A DNA stretch of 6,952 bases from Campylobacterota bacterium (lineage in GTDB: Bacteria; Campylobacterota; Campylobacteria; Campylobacterales; JALSKU01), in contig JAADDL010000097.1 in assembly GCA_013153915.1 (NCBI GenBank), forward strand, positions 1 to 6,952, read 5' to 3'. Position numbers and translations under genes: made by a program. Positions 4,817 to 6,952 of this stretch are shown here, one piece after another. Position 1 is the stretch's first letter; each line of letters begins with the position of its first letter. Below the pieces are notes generated by a model. It was not told where the DNA came from and did no database searches. It saw only the letters and a list, made by a program, of their open reading frames with translations.

Positions 4817-6613
4817 ATGAAAGAGATAACTAAAAAGATATACGACGCCGATACGCTTATAGCGTTATTGGCGTTTGTGACGGTCGGCTTTCACATATAT
4901 TTGGTATTTACCGGACTTATACCCAATCTCGTGAGCCGACCTTTGCACTTGGCTTTAGTTTTGCCTTGGATATTTCTTTTTCCGAAAAATAAAAATCTCT
5001 CCAAAGTTTCAAAATATATAGGCTTTGTGATTATGGTATCGGCTCTTTTAGCCTCATACTATATAGTTTCAAACCATTTAGAACTTGAAGACCAGTACGG
5101 CTCGTTAGAGGGGTATACTCAATATATTGTAGCTATCGTTTTGATAGTTGCCGTATTGGAGGCGGCCAGAAGAGCCGTAAAGCTCGCTTTGCCGTTAACG
5201 GCATTGATAGCTTTGGCTTACGGACTTTTCGGTCACTATATACCCGGGAGATTCGGTCACCAAGAGATACCTTTAGATAGCTTTATAGGTACTTTAGTCA
5301 TAGCCGAGGGCGGTATATACGGTAGTTTGACGGGTATATCCGTCACCGTCATATCGGTTTTTGTCATACTCGGAGCTTTTGTGGGTACGGGAGAGGGCGG
5401 CAACGCCTTTATGGCTATCTCTTCCAAACTCGCCGGACGCTTAAGAGGAGGCGGCGCAAAAGTATCCATACTCGCTTCGGCGTTTTTCGGCTCTATCTCC
5501 GGCTCGGCTTCGGCAAACGTAGCCTCCACGGGAGCTTTTACCATTCCTACCATGAAGAGGCTGGGGTATCCTCCTAGTCTTGCCGCGGCGGTAGAGGCCG
5601 TAGCTAGTACGGGCGGACAGATCATGCCTCCTTTGATGGGAGCGGGTGCTTTTATTATGGCGGAACTGTTGAGCGTAAAGTATTCGACCATTATGGCTGC
5701 CGCTTTGTTTCCCGCTATCTTGTTTTTCTTTACGGTTTGGATAGGCGTGGATATATTTGCCAAAAAATACAATCTAACGGCTATGAGTGATGAACAGATA
5801 CCGACTTTTAAAACCGTTTTGAAACTTTCGCCTTTTTTTCTTATACCTTTTGGAGTTTTGCTTTTGGAGATGCTCTATGTCGGAAAAACTCCGCAATACT
5901 CAGCGGCCATAGCGATATTTATAAGTATGGCTTTGCTTAGCGTGGATAGGGATTGGAAGTTTTCCGCAAAAGATTGGTTTAAAAGGTTCGTAAAAGCTTC
6001 CATAGAGGCTTCAAGACAGATATCCGTCATAGCTTCGGTCATCATCTGCGCTAGCATTATTATAGGAGTTCTAAATATAACGGGTGTCGGAGTAAAGCTC
6101 ACTTCCGAAATATTGATGCTTGCAAACGGTCAACTGTGGATAGCTCTTATCTTGACGGCTCTTGCTTGCTTGATACTAGGCATGGAGGTGCCTACGACCG
6201 CGGCATACATCATCTGCGTATCGGTAGCGGGTCCTATACTTCAAGATTTCGGACTTTCGCCCTTGCAAGCTCATCTGTTTATATTTTGGTTCGCTCTTTT
6301 GTCCACTATCACGCCTCCCGTTTGCGGAACGGTTTTCATAGCCGCGGGCATAGCCCAAACAAATTGGCTAAAAGTGGCGTCAAAAGCTATGAGACTGGGA
6401 ATAGGTTTATATATCATACCTGTCGCTTTTATAGCCAACAAATATCTAATATTTCCCGAACAAAACTTTTTGCTCTCTTTTTTGTCTTTCTTAAAGATAT
6501 CCATAGGTTTAGCGCTTTTATCTTACGGTTTAGTAAACGATACGAAAACTTTTTTTGTGAGAATATTTTTTGTCTTAGGCGGACTTTTCGTTGTCTTATT
6601 ACCGTTTTTCTAA
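4817..6613 (+). CDS. TRAP transporter fused small/large permease (DctQM type)
   Basis: This 598-residue inner-membrane protein fuses the small (DctQ-like) and large (DctM-like) TRAP subunits and imports the substrate held by the TAXI binding protein, driven by a sodium or proton gradient. The N-terminal four hydrophobic segments (about 13-34, 43-56, 65-86, 102-120) form the DctQ-like part. The rest carries the DctM motifs: LGAFVGTGEGG (185-195), FGSISGSASANVASTGA (224-240), AAAVEAVASTGGQIMPP (256-272), LGMEVPTTAAYII (454-466) and LSTITPPVCG (495-504). The two discontinuous loops at 224-240 and 455-464 correspond to ion- and substrate-site regions in the family. About 598 residues is at the short end for fused permeases, many of which have longer termini. 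The ATG lies five bases after the binding-protein stop and lacks a clear Shine-Dalgarno sequence, so translation probably depends on coupling. The gene ends exactly where the convergent nuoF-like gene ends. Confidence 0.94.
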   Translation: MKEITKKIYDADTLIALLAFVTVGFHIYLVFTGLIPNLVSRPLHLALVLPWIFLFPKNKNLSKVSKYIGFVIMVSALLASYYIVSNHLELEDQYGSLEGYTQYIVAIVLIVAVLEAARRAVKLALPLTALIALAYGLFGHYIPGRFGHQEIPLDSFIGTLVIAEGGIYGSLTGISVTVISVFVILGAFVGTGEGGNAFMAISSKLAGRLRGGGAKVSILASAFFGSISGSASANVASTGAFTIPTMKRLGYPPSLAAAVEAVASTGGQIMPPLMGAGAFIMAELLSVKYSTIMAAALFPAILFFFTVWIGVDIFAKKYNLTAMSDEQIPTFKTVLKLSPFFLIPFGVLLLEMLYVGKTPQYSAAIAIFISMALLSVDRDWKFSAKDWFKRFVKASIEASRQISVIASVIICASIIIGVLNITGVGVKLTSEILMLANGQLWIALILTALACLILGMEVPTTAAYIICVSVAGPILQDFGLSPLQAHLFIFWFALLSTITPPVCGTVFIAAGIAQTNWLKVASKAMRLGIGLYIIPVAFIANKYLIFPEQNFLLSFLSFLKISIGLALLSYGLVNDTKTFFVRIFFVLGGLFVVLLPFF

Positions 6614-6952
6614 CTATTTAACGAGTTCATAAAACTCATCGGGAAATTTTTTGATGTGGCTTACGAGTACCGCGGCTACGGCGGGGGCGAAAACGCATAC
6701 GGTTTTGCCGTTTAAAAGATCGCTCACATCGAGTATGGTGTCTATATCTTTTTTCGTACCCTCTCCTTGGAGTATCTTTGCAAGCAGTCTATCTACCCAG
6801 CCTACCCCTTCTCTGCAAGGAGTGCACTGTCCGCAACTCTCATGGTGGTAAAATTCAAGCAGATTTTTAGTGACTTCGGGTATGAAAACGCTTTCATCCA
6901 TCACTATCATGCCGCCCGTACCGAGTGTGGAGCCATGCTCTCTTAGAGATTC
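6614..6952 (-). CDS. nuoF: NADH-quinone oxidoreductase subunit F (NuoF-type), C-terminal part, partial
   Basis: A minus-strand gene enters from the right edge; the last 112 codons are visible and the start lies outside the window. The frame reads through 6911-6952 (Glu-Ser-Leu-Arg-Glu-His-Gly-Ser-Thr-Leu-Gly-Thr-Gly-Gly before the Met at 6910), matching the glycine-rich loop that precedes IVMDE in NuoF. The [4Fe-4S] N3 cluster motif is intact: SCGQCTPCREG gives three cysteines and the TVCVF cysteine near residue 86 of the visible part gives the fourth. NuoF binds FMN and NADH and passes electrons into complex I. The protein ends shortly after FPDEFYELVK, so it lacks the C-terminal ferredoxin domain of HydB/HndC-type hydrogenase subunits. 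The formate dehydrogenase subunit FdsB remains a real alternative. No nuoG follows, since the next gene downstream is the oppositely oriented permease; its stop codon directly abuts this one. Confidence 0.9.
   Translation of the reverse strand, partial: ESLREHGSTLGTGGMIVMDESVFIPEVTKNLLEFYHHESCGQCTPCREGVGWVDRLLAKILQGEGTKKDIDTILDVSDLLNGKTVCVFAPAVAAVLVSHIKKFPDEFYELVK

Noticed and set aside
5257..5772. 171-codon open frame on the minus strand inside the TRAP permease gene
   Set aside because: It is exactly antisense to the most conserved permease motifs, has a low-complexity Pro/Ala/Lys translation with no recognisable domain, and is explained by codon bias of the real gene.
6136..6621. 161-codon plus-strand open frame overlapping the 3' end of the permease gene
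   Set aside because: The permease frame carries conserved DctM motifs throughout this stretch (GMEVPTTAAY, STITPPVCG), so the other frame is a shadow; its translation shows no known fold.
1..6952. Mobile element, CRISPR array, toxin-antitoxin or defence system
   Set aside because: No direct-repeat arrays, transposase or integrase motifs, terminal inverted repeats, tRNA genes or small paired open frames of the right kind were seen.

Overview
The window comes from an AT-rich bacterium that is most likely a member of the Campylobacterota (Epsilonproteobacteria), probably a free-living Sulfurimonas/Sulfurovum/Nautiliales-type organism rather than a gut pathogen. The support is the rsmA(ksgA)-RNase J gene pair with a low-complexity N/Q/K-rich RNase J N-terminus, TATAAT-type -10 boxes with weak or absent -35 elements, and the protein set (PDC sensor, cytosolic chemoreceptor, TAXI-type TRAP transporter, NuoF). 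The genus assignment is inference; there is no rRNA or tRNA in the window.

Layout. Positions 1-971 hold two minus-strand genes: the 5' end of RNase J (cut by the left edge) and complete rsmA, which overlap by about 80 bp in different frames. A 122-bp divergent intergenic region (972-1093) carries candidate promoters for rsmA and for the plus-strand genes. Positions 1094-3709 hold three plus-strand genes: a PDC-sensor protein with four membrane segments, a SlyB-like glycine-zipper lipoprotein with its own promoter, and a soluble PAS-HAMP-MCP chemoreceptor. A perfect 13-bp hairpin follows the chemoreceptor, then an AT-rich spacer with further inverted repeats and a promoter. Positions 3858-6613 are a two-gene TRAP transporter operon: TAXI-family binding protein and fused DctQM permease. 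The right end (6614-6952) is the C-terminal part of a minus-strand NuoF-type protein, meeting the permease gene tail-to-tail with no base between the stop codons.

How the genes relate. RsmA and RNase J are a translation/RNA-metabolism pair. The middle block is sensory and envelope-related (small-molecule sensor, outer-membrane-type lipoprotein, chemotaxis signalling). The TRAP operon is a sodium- or proton-driven organic-acid or amino-acid uptake system. NuoF belongs to NADH or formate oxidation. Whether the sensors and the transporter share a ligand is only a guess from proximity.

I see no mobile element, CRISPR array, toxin-antitoxin pair or clear novel defence system. The most unusual points are the out-of-frame rsmA/RNase J overlap, the PDC sensor placed before any membrane segment, the Cys-x-x-Cys PAS chemoreceptor, and a nuoF-like gene that ends its operon.
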